NCBI GenBank assembly: GCA_030847615.1
Contig: JAUMIR010000011.1
Coordinates: forward strand, 37,369,001-37,433,000
DNA from: Gambelia wislizenii
Lineage: Eukaryota; Chordata; Lepidosauria; Squamata; Crotaphytidae
Direction: 5' to 3'
DNA length: 64,000 nt
Shown here: piece after piece, positions 35,901 through 49,300 of the stretch
How the letters are laid out: each line of letters starts with the position of its first letter
Position numbering within the stretch: position 1 is the first letter of the stretch
Position numbers and translations under genes: made by a program
Notes under the pieces: model-generated
Databases searched by the model: none
The model's input: only the letters and a program-made list of their open reading frames with translations
What the model was told of the DNA's origin: nothing

Positions 35901-37278
35901 TTTTCGGACGCCGCCGTCCCTCTCGCGGCATCGTCCGTGACAATTCCGGGTCCCACCTACATCAACCGTGCCATTTTTTAATCATGGACAACTTCCGTGA
36001 GTAAAAAATGGCACGGTTGCTGTAGATGGGACCCGGAACTGTCACAGACGATGCCACAAGAGGGACGGCGGCGTCCGAAAAGGACCCCCTGCTGCGGGAT
36101 AGCCACTACCTCTCCCGGAGTCTTCTTGCGCAGTAAGACGTGTCTGAAAATGTCCACTGTCGCATGTTGTTTGGTCGCTCCCAGTAGGCAGATTGGCCAT
36201 GAGTGGCAGGAGTGGATTGTGAGGTTGAGAGGGAATTTGCATGTGGGTGGTGATTGGCTAAGGGAGTGACAGGACCGGCCAATCAGCACACTGAAAGAGG
36301 CAACATGCCTAAACCCATTGTACATACCTAGGAGGCAACATACCTTCATACCTAAGGCCATTATGCATACCCAAGAGTTTTATATATATAGATAGATTTC
36401 TGGAGCAAAAAGGGATCATTCCTGCTCCCCACTCCCCTTTACCTTCTTATCCTTGGTGGTTTCCATTTGGATTTTGGCTGCATTTGCTGCTAGAAGAAAG
36501 GGAACAAATTTTATCAGAAAAAATAAAAATCTAGCCAGAATGTTTCTTCAGTAGCCTCTGTGAGCCAGTAGACCTCAGCCTCATAGCATGGGTAGAGTGC
36601 AGGGAAATAATTTTTGTACTACAAATCCCAAGATCCCCAGCCCCATTCACATCCTGAAAGGAAACAGCAAACTGACCTGTTGTCCAAAGTTGAATCTCGA
36701 TTGCTGCTGGAAGAAAGGTGGTCTTTGGTTTTTCCAGAAAGGCTTGTTACTGTAGAGAAAGAAATGGATCCCCAGTGAATACCATGGAAACAGAGAGGAG
36801 ATGCCTCTCCCAACTTTAATAATACTTAGTTATAATACTTAGTTATTTATTACCTGCCTCTCTCATCAGAATCAAGGCAAGTAATACAAATACACAGTAA
36901 TACAAATACAGTGTAACACAATGTAATACAGTTGATCACAGTATAATACAATTCAAAGCAAATACAGAGCAAATACAGTAACAGATAATTTGAAATCCCA
37001 AATCAGCAGTTGTCCTGTATGAGTTTGCAAAGGTTCGGTTCTCCAGATTTGGAGGAAACTTGAAGTCTTGTTATGCAAATGGACGCATCCCTAGCTTGGA
37101 GAGGTTATTTTGAGGGATGGCAGCTTCCAGAATCCTCTAGCCAGCATGGCCAAGGAATACCGGGAGTCATCATCCCAACTCCTATAATCTCCCTGCTAGC
37201 TTGGCCATGGAATTCCAGGAGCTGTGCCACAAAAGTAACTTTTCCAACCTCTGGATACACTTGTGCACACAGACACAA

Positions 37279-37326
<48 letters not shown>

Positions 37327-40300
37327 GGATCTTGTAACACCTTTGAGACTGAGGGAGAGAAGTAGCATAAGGTTTTGTAGACTTTGGGTGTAGAAATAAT
37401 GAAGTCTGACACCGCTTTAAGTACTGTAGCTGCACCCTATGGAATCCTGGGATTTGTCGGTTTACAAGGTCTTTAGCCTTCTCTGCCAAAGAGTGCTGGC
37501 GCCTCACAAAACTACAAATCCCAAGATTCTGTAGATGGAGCCACGGCACTGAAAGCGGTGTCAGACTCCATTATTTCTACAGTGCAGATGCACCCTTAGC
37601 CTCTGAGGAAGAAGACTAGGGCTGCATTTGCACTGTAGAAATAATCCATTTTGACACTGCTTTAACTGTCACTGCTCAATGCTATGGAATTCTGGAATTT
37701 GTAGTATTGCAAGATGTTTAGTCTTCTCTGTCAGAGAGCTCTGGTGCCACAACAAACTACAAATCCCAAGATTCCACTGGATGGAGACATGGCAGTTAAA
37801 GCAGTGTCAAACTGCATTATTTCTGCAGTGTGTCCAGAGCCCAAGTCTATGAAAGCTTATGCTACAATTTCTTTCTCTATCTGAAAGGTGCTACAAGTTC
37901 CCTTTGCATAGTGATATTCCAGATTAACACAGTGATGTATGAATTCTACACACACACACACACACAGAGGGATCTTGTAACACCTTTGAGACTGAGGGAG
38001 AGAAGTAGCATAAGGTTTTGTAGACTTTGGGTGTAGAAATAATGAAGTCTGACACCGCTTTAAGTACTGTAGCTGCACCCTATGGAATCCTGGGATTTGT
38101 CGGTTTACAAGGTCTTTAGCCTTCTCTGCCAAAGAGTGCTGGCGCCTCACAAAACTACAAATCCCAAGATTCTGTAGATGGAGCCACGGCACTGAAAGCG
38201 GTGTCAGACTCCATTATTTCTACAGTGCAGATGCACCCTTAGCCTCTGAGGAAGAAGACTAGGGCTGCATTTGCACTGTAGAAATAATCCATTTTGACAC
38301 TGCTTTAACTGTCACTGCTCAATGCTATGGAATTCTGGAATTTGTAGTATTGCAAGATGTTTAGTCTTCTCTGTCAGAGAGCTCTGGTGCCACAACAAAC
38401 TACAAATCCCAAGATTCCACTGGATGGAGACATGGCAGTTAAAGCAGTGTCAAACTGCATTATTTCTGCAGTGTGTCCAGAGCCCAAGTCTATGAAAGCT
38501 TATGCTACAATTTCTTTCTCTATCTGAAAGGTGCTACAAGTTCCCTTTGCATAGTGATATTCCAGATTAACACAGTGATGTATGAATTCTACACACACAC
38601 ATACACACAAACACAGAAAGAGAGAGAGTTCCATCATTTCCAACCTTGACTGGACACCTTTTGCAACCTTGCACCCTCTAGGCACATTAGACTACAATTC
38701 CCAACATCTCATATAGACTGGCCAATAGCCATGCCACTGGATGACGACTGCTATAGTTCAAGACAGCTGGAGGGGGGGCTGGAATGCACATTTTAGAAGC
38801 AGAAACCAAAATCCCAAAAAGCTGGCAGATGTGCCAAGCGGTCCTTGTCTTTACCTTTGGAGTGGCGGCAAACTTCTTGCATTTCGGAACCTCTGGATAC
38901 TGACAGGCAGCCCCTGCTGAGTATCTCTTGCTTCCCCTCCATCACTGATGGCATCCGTATCCATGGGAGTTTCATCTTGGGTATCCTAGAAATTAATCAC
39001 AGTTCATCACATTAATCACAGCAAGACACTCCTGCTGCGGTGTCGCTGTAGACGGCTTCAACAGACAGCAATCCGATTGGGTGTGCAGGATAGAGGCCCA
39101 GTTTATACTAAGATGAAACCCGTGGATGCGCTGAATCCACTCCAGGTTTTAGTCTGAACTTTAAAGGACCCATCATCATTATAGGAATGGAAGGAATATT
39201 CAAAAATACTTTTTAAAATACAGTTTTCCCTTCATATTCACTGGGGTTTGGTTCCAGGACCCCAGGTGAATACCCAAATCCGTGAATACTCAAGTCCCAT
39301 TGTATGCAATGGCATTGCAAAATGGTGTCCCTTATATAAGATGGCAAAATCAAGGTTTGCTTTTTGGATTATTATTTTTTAAGAATATTTTCAAGCCGTG
39401 GATACTTAAATCTGTGAATGCCAAATCTGTGAATGTGGAGGGACACCTCTCTCTCTGGCTTTTCTTCGCAAATGAAGATTCAGGAAGGACACATCCCGCG
39501 CTTTCTGCAAGCGCGCTAATGACTAAAAAGGCCAATCAAGATAAACAAGTCTGGTTGAGGGACAACTGGAGTTCAAAAACATGTTTCCCAAGTGTTGGGA
39601 AAATATTGATGAGAAGAATCCTGGATCAATGCAATTTTGGACTTGTTCTTTGCAAGATCTGCATTTGGCTCTTTTTATTTTTTTAATTTTTTTTGCATAG
39701 AAAACAGTATTTCTGTGCAGAAAACAATGTTTCCCCCCACAAACACACAAACATACACAAAAATCAAAAGGAACACACAAAAACTGTGCACAGAAGAAGT
39801 TTTGAACAGGGTCTTGGAAAACTATGCTGTTTTCCAAAGACAATCTGACAGCAGAGAGAATATTGCTAAGATGATGAGGGTGATGATTTTGCTTCTTTTG
39901 TGAACAAAATTAGTGAAGAATTACAATTCCCCATTCCCATGGTTCCTACCTGCTCAGCCAACAGTGTCCGATTCAATGGGCTCACCCCATTTGGCCCAAG
40001 GGGTGCTTGCTGCCCGGGTCTGGTCACAACACCCCATGCTGGTTTGCAGAAAAAAGGCTGCCTCCTAAAATTGCCTCTAAACCTGTTTCGTCCTGGAGGG
40101 GAAACAGCTTCCTTTAGATTGGTTCAGTGCATTCAGAAACAAATTCCTGGACCTTCTATTACTCTATTACCAACAGCATTTTAGAAGGCTTTTCATTTAA
40201 TATTTAACCATTTTGCAGGAAATCTGCATTAAAAGAAAATAACCCTGCTGCAAACGCTACATCCTTAATCCAATTCCTAGTCCTGCCTAGAATAGACCCA

Positions 40301-43300
40301 TTGAATCAACGAGATTCATGTACATAAGGACTTGCCAGTCCAGAAGGGATTCAATGGTTCTACTCTATTTGGGATGAATGGATTTAAACCACTTCTTCCC
40401 CTGTATATTGAGTTTTCAAGAGGTCAAGGAGAAACCGCTAAGGGAAGAAAACAAAGACAGCCTCCAATACTTTCAGAAATATTTCTCCCTGGAGATTTTA
40501 TTGTCTTAGGGGTTGTCTAAATGGTGAAAATACCCCTCATGGAATTTGCTGGGAAGACGACTTGTCTAAATGGGCTCCTGTACCAATCCACACTATTTGG
40601 AAGGAGGGGGGCCAAAATGGCAAAAACAACAAATGCAGTAAAAGCCTTTGCAGCTTTTCCCGTGCTTTTTAAAAAAAACTCAAGAGGGGTGTGCATTCCT
40701 GCTTATTTGGACAATTGAACACCAGGAAATTCAAAGGGAAACACAAAGCTGATTGGTCGAGTGAGAGCAGGGGCGAGGCTTGCTAGCAAGGCAAGCTCCC
40801 GCTGCCGCCAAGTTGGATTTTTACCTTAGCAATCGCTCGTTAAGATGATAAAATAGGGTGGTTATTTTTTGTTTTACTCTCCTATAAAATAAAATAAAAA
40901 TCACTCTATCGCTCCAACCTTGGATGACTTAAAAAAAATTTAAAAACGGCAACGGCAAAGAACTAATGCGAGTAAATCACTCGCGGCCACTATCTAGAAT
41001 GCGAGGCTCATGGTGGCTTCTGAGGTCAGAAAAATCATTAAGACATGTAGCTGCTGCTGCAAGATGCCATTACTACGAGGTACTCCATTTCCTCCCCCTA
41101 CTCATGTAGATGGGCTCTTAGTCTGGAACAATGGGACAAATGGAAACAATCCAAATAAATTAATAAAAGGAGGTTCTGAAAAATTGATAAACTAACCAGA
41201 ACTGTGACCTAAGGATAAATTAAATGATACTTGGAAATGATAAAAAGGAGAAAGAGAGGCATGTGCTTTGAAGTTCCCAAAATGAAAGAGAGATGTAAGT
41301 ATTAGTTTGAATCCAGAGCCTGGAAAAGTTATGGACTGTAGCTCCCATAATTCTCCAGCATTTGGAAATTTAGACCTTGGAAAATTTGTGTTCTTGACTA
41401 CACCATCCAGGATCTCTCATCTGCCATGCTGGCTAGGGGATTCTGGGAATTGTAGTAAAAATACTAATTTCTCTCCCAAGCCCTATTTAACTCACATGTG
41501 CTTAAAAAAAAAAGTCACAGGATACTTGTTTATTCCACTGGGTTACACTGGGTGAGACAAACAATCTCTCAATCCATCATCCATTAAATAATTTTTTTGC
41601 TCCAGGATTTTTCTGTCTGTAAAAAAAAAAAATCCACCAAGAAGCATGCATGGCCAGTTGCAGAATGTAGGTTTGCAACTCTTAAGATGACAATGCTGTA
41701 AAATTTCTACCTTGTAGGTCTAGTTTGGTGTAGATGAGGGAACCAAACTTGACCCTGGAGTATCAAAGTGTTCCATCTCATGAAATTCCCTATTGCTGTT
41801 GATGGGCATAAGTCCCATGGCTCCTCAGGTGAGTTTCAGTTTCCTCCCCATGCCAGGAAGAAATGGATTACTATTGGGGGGTTATGTGCATTTGAGCCTA
41901 GACTGAAATGTGGTTTGATATATGAACAGTTGTGAAAGCCGGACGCAGGACCGGTTTAAGGAATTCCCCCCCCCCCTTGCAATGTTTTATTTTGGAGGGC
42001 CCATATGTTTATTTCAGGTCAATGTAACCTAACTCAACCTAAGCTATTCACAGTACAGGTTATTCAGATTACTACTAATAATGTTTTTGCAGGAGGAGGG
42101 TTACTACGGGGGCACACACAATGATGGGCTCCCCTGCGGATGCTGGCGATGCCTTAAACCAGCCCTGGCAGGACAATAAAGTGACAGGAAGAAAATCTAC
42201 TCATTTTAAAAGTGGTACTGGGTGACAGTTCTATGCTAAACAGTCAAATAAATGGATCAAAGAGCGAATAAAGCCTGAACTCTTACGAAAAGCAAGATGA
42301 CTAAACTAAGGCTGTTGTTCTTCAGACACATATTACCCACAGTTTCTGATCATTAGCTGGGCCAGGACTGGGTCAAATCGGGGCTTCCCATTTGGAAACA
42401 CAACCACTTTCCCATTGTCTGGTGGTTTCCCAGCCTTGGTACACATTTCCCTCATTCAGAAAATTAAACGGCCTCCAGGGCTTACTTCTTTGCAGCTAAA
42501 GCTCTATGCTAAAATATACTGAGATTTTTTTTAGTCCCACCTCTTTTGTCTTCAGCAATATCCGTCACGCTGAGAGGTTCTATGTAATAGAAACCTGAGG
42601 TTGCCATGTCTTTTTTTTAAGTGGCAGAGCATCAGGGCACATGTTCAATTCCTAGGGCCCTTACTTGCTACTGATGTTCCACTCCAACTGTCATAACTGC
42701 ATTTTATGGAATCCTGAGCATTATGATTTAGGGAGGCACTGGAACTAACTCAGCAAAAAATTCTAAGAACCCATCCATCTATACTATACAAGGTGGGGGG
42801 AATGGATTGCTCCACAGTAGTAGCAATGTGCAGCAGCTGCGACTTGTCTTAATAATTAAGGCCCCCCCCCATAAATAGATTTTCCTTGGGTTTTTTTCCC
42901 AGGATGTGAGGTTCTGGAAGAGTTTGCTTCTGATGTTTCACCTGCATCTGTGGCTGGCATCTTCAGAGAATGGTTGGGTAGGAGTGTATGTGGGGTTTAT
43001 GAGCAAGCAGGGATCACCAGCATTGAGGCCATGATATTGAGAACACAGCTGCGCTGGGCAGGGCACGGTTCTAGGATGGAGGACCATCGCCTCCCAAAAA
43101 TACTACTCTACGGTGAACTCACCACAGGTCAGCGTAAGAGGGGCGTTCCAAAAAAGCGATACAGAGACTCCCTGAAACAACATCTCAGGCTCGGCCAAAT
43201 TGATCACCAACAACGGTCCGCCCTGGCCTCACATCGGGAGGCATGGAGACGCACTATCCACAATGCTGCAGCCTTATTTGAGAACTCACGCCAAACAAGT

Positions 43301-46300
43301 CTTGAAGAGAAACGACAACGCAGAAAGGATCACAACCCGGAAACATCACCCAAGGAGACCTCTTGCTGTGCTTTCTGCAACCGGACTTGTTTATCTCCGA
43401 TTGGCCTTTTCAGTCATCAGCGCGCTTGCAGAAAGTGCGGGATGAGTCCTTCCTGAATCTTTGTTTGTGAAGAAAGGCCAGAGAGAGAGAGACCCTTGTT
43501 GGGGAGGATATGTAAATTTGTGTATTTGAATGGTTTGCTTCTGCGTGTAAAAATGCAAGGAGAATTAGTATCTGTTTGGCTCATGGTCCATTGTCTGCTG
43601 GAAACCCCCCTGTCCCTGGGCGGGATTCAGTTTTAAGTGCTGAGTTTTGATTCTATTGTTTTTCAAAACAAAAGCCCCCACAAACTTTGCATATCCCCTA
43701 GCCAAGATGATTTACTAATGTTTTAAAATCTGCCTCCAGCAATGTTTTTTTTTTAAAAAAAGTTTCCCATGGTGCATACAAACGATATGTCACATTTACA
43801 AAAGAAAAAAAGGGGGGGGGGAAGAGAGAGAAAGATTGCTATAGGTTTTCCATGTGTGAGGTTGTGTTCTGGAAGAGTTTATTCCTGACGTTTCGCCTGC
43901 ATCTGTGGCTGGCATCTTCAGAGAAAGATTGCTGTTTTATCACATTACCAATCGCTTGCTAAGCCAAAAATCCAACATGGTGGCAGCAGGCACTTGCCCT
44001 GTTTGCAAGCCCTGCTCCCCCGGCCAATCAGCTTGTGCTGCCTCGGCGCAGCGATGCAAATGCAATTGTCTTAACAAGCGGACATGCCCATCCCCTACAG
44101 AGAGCTTTTTAAAAACTCTGAGAAAAGCTGCAAAGGCTCTCCAGTACCGTTTATGGCATTTTTAGCTGCCCACCTTCCGAATAAAATGTATTGATGTGAA
44201 TGTCCATTTAGACAGATCGATTTCTCAGCTAATTCTATGAGGATTATTTTGACCGTTTGGACAACCCCTAAGTACCCTGCCCCGACTGCAAATAGCAGGA
44301 CTCTCTAGGGTGGAACCACCACAGCTAAAAGTGGTATCATAGTGCTATACGTGTGCAGTGTGAAAGGACTCCTGGTTTCTCTGATTAAAAAGGAGTCTCA
44401 GGTACAACATGCATGATGAAAAAAGGGGGTTAAACGTTTAGATATCAGGCATGCAACCTGTTCCTCCCTTCCACTGCCCTGTTTTGCTTGATTCTTTCAA
44501 CTCCCAAACGTTTTCTCCCTCTTGTTGAGTTATACATACCTTGCAGATTTCCCAGTACCCAGCGCCGGAATCTAGGTCTCCCATTGCTGTAGGCAAGATT
44601 CCTGTTCTTGAGCGACTGCTGCCATCTGTTCCCTTTTGGATTCGCCTGTCCTTTCTTGTTTCGCCTTATGATGTCATCTAAATGGGTCAGAGTCATGTTA
44701 TTTGGATGCTGCACTTTGGTGCTTAGCAGACAATATGAAGACAATCACCCGAATGATGGATGACTATATTTCAAATGCTTTTTAATTCTTTCGGCTACTG
44801 AATCACATTTGGAACAGAACTTTTTGTAGTTTCTAGCCACCTGTTGTAGTTGTTGTTGTTTTTATACTAGGACTACTTTTTTTATCTTGTAAACCACCTT
44901 TGGGCAAAAGGCAGGAGAGAAATAACCCAACATAAGACTACATACTCCAGGGGAAAGAGAACCAGAAGCAAGAGTCTGATTTTTAAATACAGGCATATCT
45001 CAGTTAGCAAAGGGTTCACCTACACCAGGCAGGATATGCCCGCTCCCTGCTAGCATATCCTGCCTCCAGAGCTGGCCCATTCCACCGCCACCCTGGTTAC
45101 CTGCAGAAAATGGGTTGGATTTTGTGACTGCAAGCCCTCTGCATGTGACCAGCCATCATCACATGCCACAGGACCCCTGCCTGGCTTCCAGGAGGGCCAG
45201 GGAGCTGGCGGTGGCAGTGAGGAACAACGCTCTGAGTATTTTCAGCCCAATATCTGCCCCAGGGATTGTTTGGACTGGCCGGGGACAGATCAGGGTAACT
45301 GCCCTATGTCGTTTGGACTTACAGGGCTCTGGAATGGGGGCAAGCTGGGGTATTTGGCTGGTGTAGACAAACCTAATGCCTCTGAGAGTACAACTCCTGT
45401 TTACAAGATCTTACTCCCATCCAGCCTCCTCTTTTCCTCCTCATCCTCCTTGTCTAGCAGGGCTTTTCTTAGCAGCATTGACACTTGGAGGGTGGTGAAT
45501 GGAGAAGGACAGGCTTCCGGTGTTGAGTTGCAATAAAGAATGTTATAAAGAATGTTATAAAGTCTGAGCTGGACAAGATCAGGATTGTACTCTAGTTGAC
45601 TGTCCTGTAACCATGTGTGCCTGCCTACGAGAGGCAAGGTAAATATCAGCTGCCTCCAGAATCCCTTACTGAGCATCCCTGAACACCAAAAACAGAGAGA
45701 AAAGGGAAGCGCAGATGAGCTTGCCTTACCAGCTCCCCCTAGCATGCTTTAAAAAGCATAGATCTATCAGTTTGGCCCCCCAAAAGGGAGATCATAAGAA
45801 AAGTGAAAGAGAAAACATCATCCCTGGATGCATTTTGGAAGAAACCTTCAAGTGGCCTCCAGAAGGTCCACAATGTCTTTGTGGACTTATACAAAGCTTC
45901 CTTGATCTGATTGTTTCTATTCACATATGATTAGTTTTGAATAAAAGTTTCCTGGAAAATGTTGACCTGTTCTTGCTTTTTTATTTTTTTATTTTTCTGG
46001 TGCAGGAACCTCTTCCTATTCTTTCCATGTTTTCCCGGCCTTGTGTACCAAATTTCCTGTTAAAGGAGCCATGCCCAGAACATACCGACGTTGTTAACTG
46101 AAGTTTAGTGCCACTCTATTCTGCTTTGGTCACACCTCACCTGGAATACTGTGTCCAGTTCTGGGCACCACAATTCAAGAAGGATATGGACAAGCTGGAG
46201 CGTGTCCAGAGGAGGGTGACCAAAGTGGTAGGAGGTCTGGAAGCCATGATGCCCTATGAGGAGCAGCTTAGGGAGATGGGCATGTTTAGCCTGGGGAAGA

Positions 46301-49300
46301 GAAGGTTGAGAGGGGACATGATAGCCATGTTTAAATATTAGAAGGGATGTCACACTGAGGATGGAGCAAGCTTGTTTTCTGCTGCTCCAGAGACTAGGAC
46401 ATGGAGCAATGGACTCAAACTACAGGAAAAGAAATTCCACCTAAACATTAGCAAGAACCTCCTGACAATAAGAGCTGTTCGGCAGTGGAATGAGCTGCTT
46501 TGGAGTGCGGTGGATTCTCCTGCTTTGGAGGTTTTTAAACAGAGGCTGGATAGCAATCTGTCGGGAATGCTTTGGTTGTGTCTTCCTGCATGGCAGAAGG
46601 GGGCTGGACTTGATGGCCCTTGGAGTCTCTTCCAACTCTGATTCTATGATTCTACCTGTATTAATAACAGAGAGAGCACTGCTCCCTCAAAGTCCAAAAG
46701 GCAAATATTAAACGCAGGCTGTCGGCGATAAAATAAGTCAAATGAAATAAACATCAGAGCCCCAAACACAGAAATGCTGTATCCAAGAGCTGAAATTTTG
46801 CATTAGCCCTGTGCACCAAGGGGGATTTGTTGAAGCAAAGGAAGGGGAGTGTTTTCTCTTTTATAGTAATCCGCTGGAATGAGGTGGGTATTTCCAGCTT
46901 GCTGACTTCACCCAAGAGTGTGATGTTTGTGTGCACAACCGAGTGCCTGACAGAGAAATGATCCACAGCCACAGTCAGCACCATAAATAGAGCGGGCACT
47001 GCGTCAAGCAAGTGTCGGGCAGGGCTCTATTTTTGGACAGGCCCCGGGACTGTCCTCGCTGGGCTGGTGGGGTTTGGGCTGGGGAAAGCTAGCATATGAG
47101 GCTAGGAGTGGGGGGACCAAAGCCCTGGGGCACAATTCAGACACCTATGGGTGTTGGGGGGGCAGATGTAACTAGGATGTATTATACCTTGAGCATATAC
47201 CTTCTGCTCAATGTGGAGACCAAGGTTCAAATCTCTACTTGGCTATGGAAATCTACTGGGTGACCTTGGGCAAGTCACACTCTCTCAGCCTCAGAGGAGG
47301 GCAATGGCAAACTTCCTCTGAGATAATCTGGCCAAGAAAATCCCCATGACATGTTTGCTTTAGGGTCACCATGAGTCAGAAACAACTTGAAGGCACAACA
47401 CAAGAAACATCCTGACAGATTTATGAAGCTGAGCAGGGTCAGCCTTTGTTGGTCCTTGGATGGGCAACCACCCAGAGGGAAGATCAGGATCTCCAGGCAG
47501 GGCTAGAAGGGGATCCTGCCTGAAACCTCAGAGAGAGAGAGAGGGCTGCCAGTCAGGGTTGTCAAACTAGGCTATATGGATGAAAGCTCTGGTACAGTAT
47601 AAGGCAGCTGATGTCGCTATGCCAGAGATCCCAGGTTCGGTGGCTTCTCCAAGATGGGCTAGGGAAAACTCCTTCCTCAACCCCAGAACAGCCACTGCTG
47701 TCGGTCAGAGCTGGCCATTATGGGCCAGACAAACTCGGACTCTAAATATAATGCTCCTTGCTATGCTTCTACACAGAAGGCAACAGATTCTGCCTGAAGT
47801 TTCTGCCAGTAGAGCCTGGAGTTGACCATACTGGGATAGGTGCAGTAATACATGGATTCAAAGCAGATTTTGCACTTTTAATCATTTCCTATCTCTTGCC
47901 CCTGAAGGTTTTGTTGGCTGTGGGCAAAAGGGTTTAAAACTGGACCATGGCTCAGTTCTGATGCCGAAACAGATCTCAAAAGTGCAAAGCTGTATAAAGA
48001 CTCGATCTCTGACGTCTCAGATCAAACAAGAATGTTTCCTTCCTGAGGAATCCCATCATGTAGGTCAGTGGCTCTTAACTTTTTTTTTTTTTTAATCAGG
48101 GACCTCCTTTAAATATCTTTTGTTGCCACGAACCCCAAGACTTAAGTCAAGATTTAAAACAACAACAACAATAATAATACATTTACTCCATCCATTAAAC
48201 CTTCCCCCAGAGGCAATGGAAAGGGAGGGAGGGAAGACTTTTCTCCTGCTTCTTCCTGCAAGTTGTGGCTGGATAGGATTAAATGGCAATGCACAGGCCG
48301 AGCCTGCCAGGCTCCAATGTGGAGAGGAGGTGGACTAAACAGCCATCACAACTTCGTGGACCCCCTTTGAAGACATCATGGACCCCTGGGGGTCCCTGGA
48401 CCACAGATTAAGAACCACTGGTGTAGGAGAACTTTTGACCATTCTGGATGTGAGAGGAAGTGTGGTGTAGTGGTTTGAGCATTGGACTAGTACAGTGGGA
48501 AACCAGGGTCCGAATCCCCATTCAGCTGTGGAAACCCACTGGGTGACTTTGGGCAAGTCACACTCTCTCAGCCTGACAGGGAAGCCATGACACACACCCC
48601 CTGAACAAATCTTGCCAAGAAAACCTCCGGATGGGTCTCCCTTGGGGTCGCCATAAACCAGAAACAACTTGAAGGCACATAACAACTTAGCATCGGACTG
48701 TTCAGAAGGATCGGCAGTAGTGTAGTGGAAACCCACTGGGTATCCTCAGGCAAGTCACACTCTCTCAGCCTCACAGGGAGGCCATGGCAACCAACCCACC
48801 CCTGAAAAAATCTTGCCAAGAAAACCCCCTGATAGGTCCTCTTTAGGGTGGCCATTAATCGGAAAACGACTTGAAGGTAAAAAAACAGCAGCAGCAGCAA
48901 CCAATGTTTTACCTTCAAGTCGTTTTCTACTGCAACTCCCCTCACCCCCAGCCTGTGTGGGCGATAGGAGTTCTAGTCTTCCACTACCCCCAGGGTCCAA
49001 AGGATCCTTGTCCCTGCCCTAGATGGGCCAGAGGAGGGGGCCTGAGACGGAAGGCAGAGTTACTTTCAAAGAAATCCCTTCTCCCCCGTCCTAGGCGACA
49101 GGGTGAGTGGAAAAGTTACTTTTTGGGAGGGGAGTGCCCCCCCCCCACCCACTCTCTTTGGGGCGCCTTTAGGAGGGTCTCTATAAGGAAAGTAGATGCG
49201 GGAAGGGGGGGGTCTTGAGTGTGGCCAGTGACCCCCTCCCTTGGCTCTTGTTTTGGGGTGGGGGGCTCTGCTACGCCAAGGGCTCCAAAGTGGGGCTGGG

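Noticed and set aside
42950..43456. 168-codon open frame as a zinc-finger gene
   Set aside because: The same sequence recurs seven or more times with 5' truncation and a (GA)n tail, so it is a LINE fragment.
47424..47495. Functional 5S rRNA gene
   Set aside because: Only a diverged internal segment is present, attached to SINE-type sequence.
48455..48690. Functional tRNA gene
   Set aside because: A and B boxes are present but the head does not form a tRNA and continues into the SINE body.
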